A stretch of DNA of 12,282 nt. Source: Clostridia bacterium. Lineage in GTDB: Bacteria > Bacillota > Clostridia > Oscillospirales > Acutalibacteraceae. Each line of letters begins with the position of its first letter. The first letter of the stretch is position 1. Below are positions 5,970-12,282 of this stretch, in pieces. The stretch covers positions 1-12,282 of the forward strand of contig CAAGMR010000050.1 in assembly GCA_900771085.1 (NCBI GenBank), written 5' to 3'. Position numbers and translations under genes: made by a program. The notes below the pieces were generated by a model. The model was not told where the DNA came from. It was given only the letters and a program-made list of their open reading frames with translations, and searched no databases.

Positions 5970-6974
5970 ATGGAAAACACACAGAAGAGAATTCTCAGCA
6001 TGATTCAGCCTACAGGTACACCGACACTCGGTAACTACCTCGGCGCGCTGAAAAACTGGAGCAACACAGCAGAGGAATATGACTGTGCTTTTGCGGTTGC
6101 TGACCTTCATGCTATTACAGTAAGACAGGATCCGACAAAGTTTAAGAAGCAGATTGCAGATATGTATGCTCTTCTTCTGACACTTGGTCTTAATCCTGAA
6201 AAGAACATGATTTTCGTTCAGTCACAGGTTCCTACTCACGCGCAGATGGGATGGATTCTTGACTGCTATACTCAGTTTGGTGAAATGTCACGTATGACTC
6301 AGTTCAAGGATAAGTCTCAGTCTCATCCTGACAATGTCAACGTTGGTCTTTTCTCTTATCCTGCTTTAATGGCAGCAGATATTCTTCTTTACCAGGCTGA
6401 CTATGTTCCTGTAGGAGCTGACCAGAAACAGCATCTTGAAATCACAAGAGACATAGCAAACCGTTTCAACGGTATTTATGGCGACGTGTTTAAGATTCCT
6501 GAGCCTCTCATTATGGACACAGGTGCACGTATTATGTCACTTCAGGAACCAACAAAGAAGATGAGCAAGTCAGACACTAATGCCAAGGCAACTGTCTGCA
6601 TCCTCGATGAGCCATCAGTTATTGCGAAGAAAATCAAATCAGCAGTAACAGACTCTGAAGCATGCGTTCGTCACGCTGAAGGCAAGGATGGCGTAAATAA
6701 CCTTATGTCAATTTATTCATGCTGCACAGGTCTTTCAAATGAACAGATTGAATCTGAATTTGCAGGCAAGGGTTATGGAGACTTCAAGGCTGCTGTTGCA
6801 GATGCAGTTATCGCTGAACTCGAACCTTTACAGGCTGAGTTCAAGAGAGTATCTTCAGACAGAGCTTACCTTGAAGAGTGCATGAAGACAGGCGCAGAAC
6901 GCGCAACAAAGGTGTCTTCAAGAACTCTCAATAAGGCAATGAAGAAGATTGGTTATTATCAGTTCAAGTACTAA
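5970..6974 (+). CDS. trpS: Tryptophanyl-tRNA synthetase
   Basis: A 334-residue class Ic aminoacyl-tRNA synthetase that charges tRNA-Trp with tryptophan using ATP. The Rossmann-fold HIGH-like signature is PTLGNYLGA (18-26), and KMSKS at 197-201 (EPTKKMSKSD) completes the ATP site. MAADILLYQAD (134-144) carries the conserved Asp137 of the tryptophan pocket, and VPVGADQKQHLE (146-157) is the expected family motif. The C-terminal helical domain ends normally, with length typical for bacterial TrpRS. It starts 15 bases after the aminotransferase stop with AAAGGGGA as ribosome site, so the two are almost certainly co-transcribed. No terminator is visible after it, so transcription may continue to mgtE. 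Confidence 0.97.
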   Translation: MENTQKRILSMIQPTGTPTLGNYLGALKNWSNTAEEYDCAFAVADLHAITVRQDPTKFKKQIADMYALLLTLGLNPEKNMIFVQSQVPTHAQMGWILDCYTQFGEMSRMTQFKDKSQSHPDNVNVGLFSYPALMAADILLYQADYVPVGADQKQHLEITRDIANRFNGIYGDVFKIPEPLIMDTGARIMSLQEPTKKMSKSDTNAKATVCILDEPSVIAKKIKSAVTDSEACVRHAEGKDGVNNLMSIYSCCTGLSNEQIESEFAGKGYGDFKAAVADAVIAELEPLQAEFKRVSSDRAYLEECMKTGAERATKVSSRTLNKAMKKIGYYQFKY

Positions 6975-7002
6975 TAAATACTTAATGAAAGGGGTGTGAC
7001 AC

Positions 7003-7092
7003 TTGGACGCTGACGGTAATAAAAGCCGATTATGTAAAAAAGGCGAAAACAAAAAATCAGAAGCATACGGGTGGAGCACCATTATTTCATAA
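7003..7092 (+). CDS. Candidate 29-residue leader ORF before mgtE (TTG start)
   Basis: A TTG at 7003 has a strong GAAAGGGG ribosome site (6987-6994) with 8-base spacing and opens a frame to TAA at 7090-7092. The peptide is basic in the middle (CKKGENKKSEAYGW) and has no membrane segment. The in-frame TGA just upstream shows that no longer reading is possible. The ribosome site has no other user, which is the main argument that this frame is translated. It ends 32 bases before the mgtE ATG and just before a hairpin that can hide the mgtE ribosome site, so a leader-peptide role is possible. No homologue is recognised. Confidence 0.4.
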   Translation: MDADGNKSRLCKKGENKKSEAYGWSTIIS

Positions 7093-7094
7093 CT

Positions 7095-7120
7095 TCCCCG
7101 CATGCTTGAGAAAGCGGGGA
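7095..7120 (+). promoter_or_regulatory. Hairpin covering the mgtE ribosome binding site
   Basis: TCCCCGC at 7095-7101 pairs perfectly with GCGGGGA at 7114-7120 around a 12-base loop, ending 4 bases before the mgtE ATG. The only Shine-Dalgarno-like sequence for mgtE is the GGGGA in the right arm, so the folded form should limit initiation. It is too short and lacks the shape of an M-box magnesium riboswitch. Regulation is an inference. Confidence 0.5.
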
Positions 7121-7124
7121 TCCC

Positions 7125-8486
7125 ATGGAAGAAAAGGAATTTTTCGAAGCTTTGCTGAGTTTGCTTGAAGCAGGAGACTTCAGCAGACTGCGAGCAGAAC
7201 TTTCAGAATTTAACGAAGTTGATACTGCGGACTTTTTGGAGAGTCTTGATACCAAAGACATGATAAAAGTCTTCAGAATCCTGCCGAAGGATATTTCGGC
7301 AGACGTCTTCTCTTATCTTGAACCTGACGATCAGGAAGATATTGTTACCGGCATTACGGATATTGAACTCAGAAAGCTTGTAGACGACCTGTTCCTCGAT
7401 GACGTAGTCGACATGCTTGAAGAGGTTCCTGCCAATGTCGTTACCAGGGTTTTAAAGAATACAAGCCCTGATATGAGAAAGACAATCAATACATTTTTGA
7501 ACTATCCGGAAGATTCTGCCGGTAGTATCATGACAAATGAAATGATTGCTCTTCATGACAGTCTCACTGTTGGAGAAGCAATCGATCAGATCAGAAAAAC
7601 CGGTGAAGACAAGGCTTCCATTTATACGGTTTATGTCATAGACAGCAAGCGTCATCTCGAAGGTACCATTGAACTTGCCGACCTCATATACAATTCATAT
7701 GATGTTCAGCTCAAAGACATCATGGATGGTGAGAAACAGCTTATTCTGGCTCATACACTTGATGACCAGGAAGAAGTTGCCCGCATGGCAAAGCACTATG
7801 ACCTTCTTTCCGTACCTGTTGTGGACAAGGAAAGCCGCCTCGTTGGTATCGTTACCATCGATGACGTAGTCGACATTCTCCAGGAAGAGGCTACCGAAGA
7901 TATCGAAAAGATGGCAGCTATCACACCTACCGACAAGCCTTACATGAAGACAGGCATTTTTGAGACATACAGAACCCGTATGCCATGGCTGCTTCTTCTC
8001 ATGATTTCCGCAACCTTTACCGGAGCAATCATTACAAAGTATGAAGATGCTCTTTCTTCATTCGTAATTCTTACAGCATATATCCCGATGCTCATGGATA
8101 CCGGCGGTAACTCAGGTTCACAGGCTTCGGTTTCCATCATCAGAGCCCTTTCTCTGGGCGATGTGGAATTCAGACTCCTTCCAAAGGTAATCTGGAAAGA
8201 GTTCCGCGTTGCAATCCTTTGCGGTGCAACACTTGCAGTCGCAAACTTTGTAAAGCTTCTTGTAATTGACAGGCTCGCATTAAATGTAGCCTTCGTTGTA
8301 TGCCTTACATTGTGGCTCGTAGTAATATTTGCAAAGTTCATCGGATGTTTCCTGCCTATGCTAGCGCACAAGCTGAAGCTTGACCCGGCAGTAATGGCGA
8401 GTCCGCTCATCACAACAATTGTCGATGCTGTATCGCTTACAGTTTACTTTGCACTTGCAACACATATACTTCATATAGTTGTGTAA
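7125..8486 (+). CDS. mgtE: MgtE-family magnesium transporter
   Basis: A 453-residue Mg2+ channel/transporter of the cytoplasmic membrane. The acidic N-terminal superhelical domain (about 1-130, typical ADVFSYLEP motif) and two CBS domains (about 134-196 and 198-258, with KASIYTVYVID and LLSVPVVDKESRLVGIVTIDD) form the cytoplasmic Mg2+ sensor that closes the pore at high Mg2+. A connecting helix precedes five membrane segments (about 287-453). The family signature MDTGGNSGSQASVSIIRAL (about 324-342) and TTIVDAVSLTVYF with Asp434, corresponding to the pore ion-selective Asp of characterised MgtE, are intact. Length matches the family. It lies 150 bases after trpS, with a small leader ORF and an SD-masking hairpin between; a strong terminator follows at once. 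Confidence 0.96.
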   Translation: MEEKEFFEALLSLLEAGDFSRLRAELSEFNEVDTADFLESLDTKDMIKVFRILPKDISADVFSYLEPDDQEDIVTGITDIELRKLVDDLFLDDVVDMLEEVPANVVTRVLKNTSPDMRKTINTFLNYPEDSAGSIMTNEMIALHDSLTVGEAIDQIRKTGEDKASIYTVYVIDSKRHLEGTIELADLIYNSYDVQLKDIMDGEKQLILAHTLDDQEEVARMAKHYDLLSVPVVDKESRLVGIVTIDDVVDILQEEATEDIEKMAAITPTDKPYMKTGIFETYRTRMPWLLLLMISATFTGAIITKYEDALSSFVILTAYIPMLMDTGGNSGSQASVSIIRALSLGDVEFRLLPKVIWKEFRVAILCGATLAVANFVKLLVIDRLALNVAFVVCLTLWLVVIFAKFIGCFLPMLAHKLKLDPAVMASPLITTIVDAVSLTVYFALATHILHIVV

Positions 8487-8498
8487 CTTTTTCACTAA

Positions 8499-8535
8499 AA
8501 AACAGCCCGATTTTTGTACTCGGGCTGTTTTACTT
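8499..8535 (+). terminator. Intrinsic terminator after mgtE
   Basis: AAAACAGCCCGA at 8499-8510 is perfectly complementary to TCGGGCTGTTTT at 8520-8531 (12 bp, 9-base loop), followed by a T-rich tail. A matching A-run on the left makes it potentially bidirectional. It separates the trpS-mgtE unit from the ABC transporter operon. Confidence 0.9.
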
Positions 8536-8540
8536 TTCTG

Positions 8541-8572
8541 TTCACTTTAACGTGCTAATTTGGTAATATAGT
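8541..8572 (+). promoter_or_regulatory. Candidate promoter of the amino-acid ABC transporter operon
   Basis: TTCACT (8541-8546) is 17 bases before TAATAT (8564-8569); an overlapping better -10, TATAGT (8567-8572), has a less ideal spacing. The region lies between the mgtE terminator and the binding-protein gene, about 40 bases before its ATG. No riboswitch-sized leader remains. Confidence 0.45.
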
Positions 8573-8607
8573 TTATGTACATTTTATTTTGAATAAGGGG
8601 TATTTTT

Positions 8608-9399
8608 ATGAAAAAAACACTTTCATTAGTTCTCGCTCTTGTTATGGCTGTGACTCTCTTTGCGTTCACAGGCTGCAACAAAAAGACCGTTAACGATGAC
8701 AGCACATTCGTAGTAGGCTTTGACGCTGAATTCCCACCATATGGCTACAAGGATGAATCCGGTGAATATGTTGGTTTCGACCTTGATCTTGCTCAGGAAG
8801 TATGCAAGAGAAACGGCTGGGAATACAAGGCTCAGCCAATTGACTGGGACTCAAAGGACATGGAACTTAACTCAGGTACAATCGACTGTATCTGGAACGG
8901 TTTCACAATGACAGGCCGTGAAGATGAATACACATGGTCAGATGCTTATGTTGACAACACTCAGGTTGTTGTTGTAAAGGCTGACAGCGGCATTGTTAAT
9001 CTTGCAGGTCTTGCAGGCAAGAACGTTGCAGTTCAGACAGATTCTTCAGCTCAGTCAGTTCTCGAAGAGGACCAGAAGGCAGTAGCTGATACATTTGCAT
9101 TCCTTGATGTTGAAAAAGACTACATCACATGCTTCAACAACCTCGATGCAGGTGCTGTAGATGCAGTAGCAATGGATATCGGTGTTGCTAACTACCAGAT
9201 TCAGTCACGTGGCGCTGAAAAGTACATTATCGTTCCTGAGCAGCTTTCTTCAGAACAGTATGCTGTTGGCTTCAAGAAGGGCAACACAGAACTTTGCGAA
9301 AAGGTTCAGGCAACACTCGACGATATGATGAAGGACGGCACATTCCAGCAGATCGCTGAGAAGTGGGGTCTCTCAGGTACCGTAATTATTAAACAGTAA
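8608..9399 (+). CDS. Polar amino-acid ABC transporter substrate-binding lipoprotein (family 3)
   Basis: A 263-residue extracellular solute-binding protein. Residues 1-23 form a lipoprotein signal peptide (MKKTLSLVLA..., lipobox FTGC with Cys23 as the lipidated residue), so the protein is anchored outside the membrane and delivers ligand to the permease. The mature part has the family 3 signature YVGFDLDLAQEV (54-65). Arg104 in MTGREDEY should bind the ligand alpha-carboxylate, and Asp190 in VAMDIGVA the alpha-amino group. The ligand is therefore an L-amino acid, probably polar, but glutamine, cystine and others cannot be told apart. AAGGGG precedes the ATG by 7 bases. It is first in an operon with the permease (17 bases downstream) and the ATPase; the organisation is typical of clostridia. 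Confidence 0.95.
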   Translation: MKKTLSLVLALVMAVTLFAFTGCNKKTVNDDSTFVVGFDAEFPPYGYKDESGEYVGFDLDLAQEVCKRNGWEYKAQPIDWDSKDMELNSGTIDCIWNGFTMTGREDEYTWSDAYVDNTQVVVVKADSGIVNLAGLAGKNVAVQTDSSAQSVLEEDQKAVADTFAFLDVEKDYITCFNNLDAGAVDAVAMDIGVANYQIQSRGAEKYIIVPEQLSSEQYAVGFKKGNTELCEKVQATLDDMMKDGTFQQIAEKWGLSGTVIIKQ

Positions 9400-9416
9400 G
9401 AAGGATAATCACTCAG

Positions 9417-10073
9417 ATGGATTTATCAACAATGATTCAACAGCTGTGCCAGGGCATGGTTGTGACAATTGAGATTTTCGTTCTTACACTCTTAATGTCA
9501 CTTCCTCTCGGCTTGCTTGTATCTTTTGCAAGAATGTCTAAGAATCCGATTCTTAGAGGAATAAGCAAGGTATACATTTCAATAATGAGAGGTACACCTC
9601 TCATGCTTCAGATGCTTGTTGTTTATTTCGGACCTTATTTCCTTTTTGGAATGTCGATTTCTTCAAGCTATCGATTCCCGGCGGTAATTATTGCATTCGT
9701 AATCAACTATGCGGCTTATTTCTGCGAAATATTCCGCGGTGGTATAGAATCAATGGAGCAGGGACAGTATGAGGCCGCTCAGATCCTTGGCTTTACAAAA
9801 ACACAGACATTTATGAGAATTATTCTTCCACAGGTAATGAAGAGAATTCTTCCTTCAATTACCAATGAAGTAATAACTCTTGTAAAGGACACATCTCTTG
9901 CTTATGCAATTGCCGTAACAGAAATGTTCACTCTTGCCAAGCAGATTGCGGCATCCCAGACCTCAATGGTTCCATATGTTGCCGCAGGTATCTTCTACTA
10001 CATCTTCAATGCCGTTGTTGCATGGGTGATGGGTAAGTTCGAAGATAAGATGAGTTATTATAGTGCAAAGTGA
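9417..10073 (+). CDS. Amino-acid ABC transporter permease (HisM family)
   Basis: A 218-residue membrane subunit of the polar amino-acid uptake transporter, likely working as a homodimer since no second permease is present. Hydrophobic stretches at about 14-38, 55-78, 87-105, 160-178 and 186-205 fit five membrane helices. The cytoplasmic EAA coupling loop is clear: QYEAAQILGF (117-126, with Glu119, Ala120, Ala121, Gly125) followed by IILPQVMKRILPS (135-147), which contacts the ATPase. The conserved MRGTPLMLQ (57-65) is characteristic of the family. The start ATG has an AAGGAT-like site in the 17-base gap after the binding-protein gene. Confidence 0.94.
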   Translation: MDLSTMIQQLCQGMVVTIEIFVLTLLMSLPLGLLVSFARMSKNPILRGISKVYISIMRGTPLMLQMLVVYFGPYFLFGMSISSSYRFPAVIIAFVINYAAYFCEIFRGGIESMEQGQYEAAQILGFTKTQTFMRIILPQVMKRILPSITNEVITLVKDTSLAYAIAVTEMFTLAKQIAASQTSMVPYVAAGIFYYIFNAVVAWVMGKFEDKMSYYSAK

Positions 10074-10083
10074 GGCGAGCCGT

Positions 10084-10839
10084 ATGAGTTTACTTGAAAT
10101 TAACAATCTCAAGAAAAGCTTCGGCGAGCTTGAGGTATTAAAAGACATATCCCTTCATGTTGACAAGGGACAGGTTGTTGCAATCATTGGACCATCAGGT
10201 TCAGGTAAGTCAACATTGCTCAGATGCGCTACAACACTTGAAACAGCCGATTCAGGTGAAATAAGGTACTTTGACGATTACCTTTTGAAAATGGTTGGAA
10301 ACGAGCCACAGAGGCCTACAAAGGCAGAACTTAACAGAATCAGATCCTACTTCGGTCTGGTTTTCCAGGATTTTAACCTTTTCCCTCATTTCTCTGTAAT
10401 GAGAAATATTACTGAGGCTCCGATTGTAGTTGCAAAGCAGGATCCTGCCGTTGCAGACAGGACTGCAAAGGAACTTTTGAAAAAGATGGGACTTGAAGGC
10501 AAAGAAGATTATTATCCTTGCCAGCTTTCGGGCGGACAGCAGCAGAGAGTATCAATTGCAAGAGCTCTTGCACTTAAACCGGAAATCCTTTTCTTTGATG
10601 AACCTACTTCTGCACTTGATCCTGAACTTACAGGCGAAATACTTAAGGTTATCCGTGACCTTGCAAAAGAACATATGACCATGGTTATTGTTACCCATGA
10701 GATGAACTTTGCAAAAGAAGTTGCCGACTATATCGTTTTCATGGACGGCGGCGTAATTGTTGAGCAGGGTGAAGCGAAAGAAGTAATTGGTAATCCGAAA
10801 ACGGACAGACTTAAAGCTTTCCTTTCCAAGCTTGATTAA
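10084..10839 (+). CDS. Amino-acid ABC transporter ATP-binding protein (GlnQ-type)
   Basis: A 251-residue ATPase that powers uptake through the neighbouring permease. Walker A GPSGSGKS (36-43), Q-loop glutamine Gln95 in GLVFQDFNLFP, ABC signature LSGGQQQR (148-155), Walker B ILFFDEPTS (Asp172, Glu173) and the switch His205 (VTHEM) are all present. The FQDFNLFPH and EQG endings are typical of polar amino-acid transporters. The ATG at 10084 was chosen with GAGGCG just upstream; a GTG at 10063 in the same frame lies inside the permease gene and would add seven residues not seen in the family. The gap to the permease stop is 10 bases. The operon terminates at 10891-10937. Confidence 0.95.
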   Translation: MSLLEINNLKKSFGELEVLKDISLHVDKGQVVAIIGPSGSGKSTLLRCATTLETADSGEIRYFDDYLLKMVGNEPQRPTKAELNRIRSYFGLVFQDFNLFPHFSVMRNITEAPIVVAKQDPAVADRTAKELLKKMGLEGKEDYYPCQLSGGQQQRVSIARALALKPEILFFDEPTSALDPELTGEILKVIRDLAKEHMTMVIVTHEMNFAKEVADYIVFMDGGVIVEQGEAKEVIGNPKTDRLKAFLSKLD

Positions 10840-10844
10840 GTTTA

Positions 10845-10864
10845 CCGTTCATACTGATGAACGG
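10845..10864. repeat. Perfect 8-bp inverted repeat, operator-like
   Basis: CCGTTCAT at 10845-10852 and ATGAACGG at 10857-10864 flank a 4-base spacer, 5 bases after the ATPase stop. No T-run follows, so it is not the operon terminator. The extended half-site ACCGTTCAT recurs exactly (reverse strand) at 12220-12228, upstream of the XRE repressor gene. Confidence 0.55.
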
Positions 10865-10890
10865 CAGATGATACGAAAAAAACATAAATT

Positions 10891-10937
10891 AAGGAACCAC
10901 TCGAGTCGATTTTTCGACCGTTGGTTCCTTTTTTTAT
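10891..10937 (+). terminator. Intrinsic terminator of the ABC transporter operon
   Basis: AAGGAACCA at 10891-10899 pairs with TGGTTCCTT at 10922-10930, with an inner stem GTCGA (10905-10909) and TCGAC (10914-10918) around a T4 loop, followed by a T-run. Part of its loop side, CGATTTTTCGACC (10907-10919), recurs at 12270-12282. Confidence 0.88.
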
Positions 10938-11014
10938 TTTTTCCTGTCTGATGGAGATATATTGTGATTAGCGAATAAATCGCAGGGCGCCTTTAAAACA
11001 GAAAGGAAAATACT

Positions 11015-11320
11015 ATGGAAAGTTTAATACGATGTATCATCAGCGAAAGTATGCCAATGTTTCTTGGCGAAATTTGCAAAGAGCTCAGAGAAAGCAATTG
11101 CACGGTATACCTTTTGAACGATACTGACTGCTTTGGAAGACATTGTTATCCCAATTTTGTCGTTGCCAGAGATGACAGAATTTCAGATGTCTACTTTCTC
11201 GGATTTGACGATGAAGAAGCAGACATCGATTCGCTGTTAAAGGAATCTGACCTTTATGACGATTCTTCGGATGGCAGAAAACGCGACAGATTATTCTTTA
11301 AAATCAGTTCGTTGCATTGA
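11015..11320 (+). CDS. Uncharacterised 101-aa protein, acidic C-terminal half
   Basis: I do not recognise this protein. The ATG follows an excellent GAAAGGAAA ribosome site. The N-terminal half is mixed (MESLIRCIISESMPMFLGEI, then CTVYLLNDTDCFGRHCYPNFVV, with five cysteines in all), and the C-terminal half is strongly acidic (GFDDEEADIDSLLKESDLYDDSSDG) with a basic end. It has no signal peptide or membrane helix. It runs convergently into the ImmA-like gene and the last 67 bases of the two overlap, so one cannot change without affecting the other. Its upstream region, after the 10891-10937 terminator, has only a weak promoter-like TATATT at 10958. Possible roles are a target, partner or regulator of the XRE/ImmA pair, or an unrelated orphan; the sequence does not decide. 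Confidence 0.6.
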   Translation: MESLIRCIISESMPMFLGEICKELRESNCTVYLLNDTDCFGRHCYPNFVVARDDRISDVYFLGFDDEEADIDSLLKESDLYDDSSDGRKRDRLFFKISSLH

Positions 11321-11766
11321 AACCGAAGAGACAGCATCTCTTCGGAAACCCCCAGAAGCGCAGCCAGCGAGCCGAAACTGTGTGACTTCGTTATCTCCGG
11401 ATCAAAGCAGGGCACCAGTATAAGCGCGGCAAAAAGATTGGCTTCCCACTCAGTGTGGATATGAAGCCGGTACAGGTCATAGTCACTGAGAATGGTTTCT
11501 TCCGCAAGTCCCTTGTGAAGGAAGCAGTGCCCGAGTTCATGTGACAGAGCTTCTTTTCGCTCAAAATCGGATAAGTTAATGTTTATACCTATGCAATCAT
11601 GCCCGTTAAGTATTGTATAGAAGCCTTTTAAACTGCCGAGATCATAGTATCGAAGCAATATTCTGTATTTCTTTACAATGGCATCCGGTGCGCCGGGACC
11701 GGGTTCAATGTCGTTTCGGAAGAGAACATCCTCTGCACACTGTATAACAATCTGAGAGCGCTTCAT
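11254..11766 (-). CDS. ImmA/IrrE-family zinc metallopeptidase
   Basis: A 170-residue gluzincin-type peptidase. The zinc motif HELGH (His76, Glu77, His80) lies in KEALSHELGHCFLHKG, and the third ligand is most likely Glu108 (or Glu106) in HTEWEANLFAALILVP, the usual ImmA/IrrE pattern. Members such as ImmA of ICEBs1 cleave a partner XRE repressor to derepress a mobile element, and IrrE of Deinococcus cleaves DdrO. It follows the XRE gene with a 4-base ATGA overlap, so translation is coupled and the repressor is its likely substrate. The C-terminal part (about 120-165) resembles the family's short helical tail. The 3' end overlaps the convergent 101-aa gene. There is no signal peptide, so it is cytoplasmic. 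Confidence 0.9.
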   Translation of the reverse strand: MKRSQIVIQCAEDVLFRNDIEPGPGAPDAIVKKYRILLRYYDLGSLKGFYTILNGHDCIGININLSDFERKEALSHELGHCFLHKGLAEETILSDYDLYRLHIHTEWEANLFAALILVPCFDPEITKSHSFGSLAALLGVSEEMLSLRFQCNELILKNNLSRFLPSEESS

Positions 11767-12131
11767 ATACCGTTTGACTCAAGGTACATGGCGTTTATTG
11801 CCGCAATGAATGAATCTCTGTCTTCCGCAGACAGGGTTCCTCCGCAGTAAAGAGCGTTTATGTCTTCAAGCAGATGAATGTAATGCTTCTGGTTTTCGGT
11901 GATGCTTGTTTTGCCAAGCACAGTCAGATAATAATCTTCCTCTGAGAAAAGATACTCTGCCGGGACGTTGAAGAACTTTGCAATCCTGTATATGCGTTCA
12001 GGCTTCTTTGGAACAACATTTGCGGATTCATAATTCTGGACTGTCCTTACAGATATGCCAAGAGCCTTGCCGAGCTCCGCCTGGGTAAGGCCGGCATCTT
12101 CTCTCATCTTTTTGAGTTTTTCTGAAAACAT
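11763..12131 (-). CDS. XRE-family transcriptional regulator (HTH)
   Basis: A 122-residue repressor-like protein. The Cro/CI-type helix-turn-helix covers about 5-62 (MREDAGLTQAELGKALGI followed by the recognition helix SVRTVQNYE). The C-terminal half is helical (TENQKHYIHLLEDINALYCGG, then a LSAEDRDSF stretch), a layout common in clostridial XRE regulators. GAGGTGAT precedes the ATG on the minus strand with good spacing. The TGA overlaps the ImmA ATG. By analogy with ImmR/ImmA it probably represses its own promoter and perhaps neighbouring genes. Direct repeats GAACGGT at 12201-12207 and 12222-12228 (21 bp apart, two helical turns) lie in its upstream region and are operator candidates. Confidence 0.92.
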   Translation of the reverse strand: MFSEKLKKMREDAGLTQAELGKALGISVRTVQNYESANVVPKKPERIYRIAKFFNVPAEYLFSEEDYYLTVLGKTSITENQKHYIHLLEDINALYCGGTLSAEDRDSFIAAINAMYLESNGI

Positions 12132-12200
12132 ATAATCACCTCAGTTTTAATATCAGCTTTATTGTATGTGATTGATGCTGTCAGAACCCTGTAATCAGAC

Positions 12201-12228
12201 GAACGGTCGAATAATTTACATGAACGGT
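12201..12228. repeat. Direct repeat GAACGGT, 21-bp spacing, upstream of the XRE gene
   Basis: GAACGGT occurs at 12201-12207 and 12222-12228, in phase by two helical turns, 70-97 bases upstream of the XRE start. The first copy extends to AACGGTCGAA, whose reverse complement is at 10913-10922. The second extends to ATGAACGGT, whose reverse complement is at 10844-10852. No convincing -35/-10 pair could be fixed in 12132-12282, which otherwise holds no gene. Confidence 0.45.
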
Positions 12229-12269
12229 TTTGATTATGCTTTTTGCATTTTAATCAGGTCCGCTCATTA

Positions 12270-12282
12270 CGATTTTTCGACC
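12270..12282. repeat. 13-bp direct repeat of the 10907-10919 sequence
   Basis: CGATTTTTCGACC is identical at 10907-10919 and at the last 13 bases of the window. The two copies bracket the unknown-gene/ImmA/XRE cassette. The right copy is cut by the window edge, so its true extent is unknown. It may be part of another terminator loop or a duplicated boundary. Confidence 0.4.

Noticed and set aside
5469..6110. 213-aa minus-strand ORF
   Set aside because: It is antisense to the 3' part of the aminotransferase and the start of trpS, both with intact catalytic motifs; no plausible start signal or family.
6975..7124. M-box magnesium riboswitch before mgtE
   Set aside because: The 150-base gap lacks the long multi-stem architecture of the M-box; only one short hairpin is convincing.
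7940..8413. 157-aa minus-strand ORF
   Set aside because: Antisense to the membrane domain of mgtE; the open frame follows from codon bias of the real gene.
10063..10083. Upstream GTG start for the ABC ATPase
   Set aside because: It overlaps the permease end and adds seven residues outside the conserved family start; ATG 10084 has its own ribosome site.
1..12282. CRISPR arrays, tRNA or rRNA genes, IS elements
   Set aside because: No regularly spaced repeats, no cloverleaf or rRNA-like sequence and no DDE/HUH transposase gene were found by reading both strands.

Overview
The window looks like chromosomal DNA of a gut-type, low-GC Gram-positive anaerobe (Clostridia, probably Ruminococcaceae/Oscillospiraceae-like). 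This rests on the protein families, A/T-rich host promoters with near-consensus sigma-A hexamers, strong GGAGG/AAGGGG ribosome binding sites, and a clostridial-style lipoprotein amino-acid transporter. The genus is inferred from style and was not measured.

Layout. (1) Positions 1 to about 3585 are the right-hand end of an integrated mobile element. It is visibly more GC-rich, with different codon use from the rest, and holds: the last codons of a truncated gene, an unrecognised 98-residue protein, a ParB-like protein, a TnpW-family protein and a 560-residue large serine recombinase of the TndX/TnpX type. The leaders of three of these genes contain strong RNA hairpins together with very short reading frames. 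The element ends beyond the recombinase stop, apparently inside the transcription terminator of the host aldolase gene. The other end of the element, and any conjugation or cargo genes, lie to the left of the window.

(2) Positions about 3585 to 10937 are host housekeeping genes. A class II fructose-bisphosphate aldolase (fba) on the minus strand has a near-consensus promoter. Divergent from it is a plus-strand run of a class I/II PLP aminotransferase, tryptophanyl-tRNA synthetase (trpS) and an MgtE magnesium transporter, closed by a clear terminator. A second operon follows with its own promoter: a polar amino-acid ABC transporter made of a binding lipoprotein, a permease and an ATPase, also closed by a terminator.

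(3) Positions about 10938 to 12282 form a small accessory cassette. An uncharacterised 101-residue gene on the plus strand converges on, and overlaps, a minus-strand pair of an XRE-type repressor and an ImmA/IrrE-like zinc peptidase, which overlap each other by 4 bases. In other mobile elements such pairs form a repressor/anti-repressor protease switch. Short repeated motifs sharing ACCGTTCAT and TTCGACC(GTT) sit on both flanks of the cassette and could be operators or boundary repeats.

No tRNA, rRNA, CRISPR array or IS element was seen. The most interesting points are the probable insertion of the element into a terminator hairpin loop, the structured mini-ORF leaders of the mobile module, a leader ORF plus an SD-masking hairpin before mgtE, and the repeat-flanked XRE/ImmA/unknown-gene cassette.
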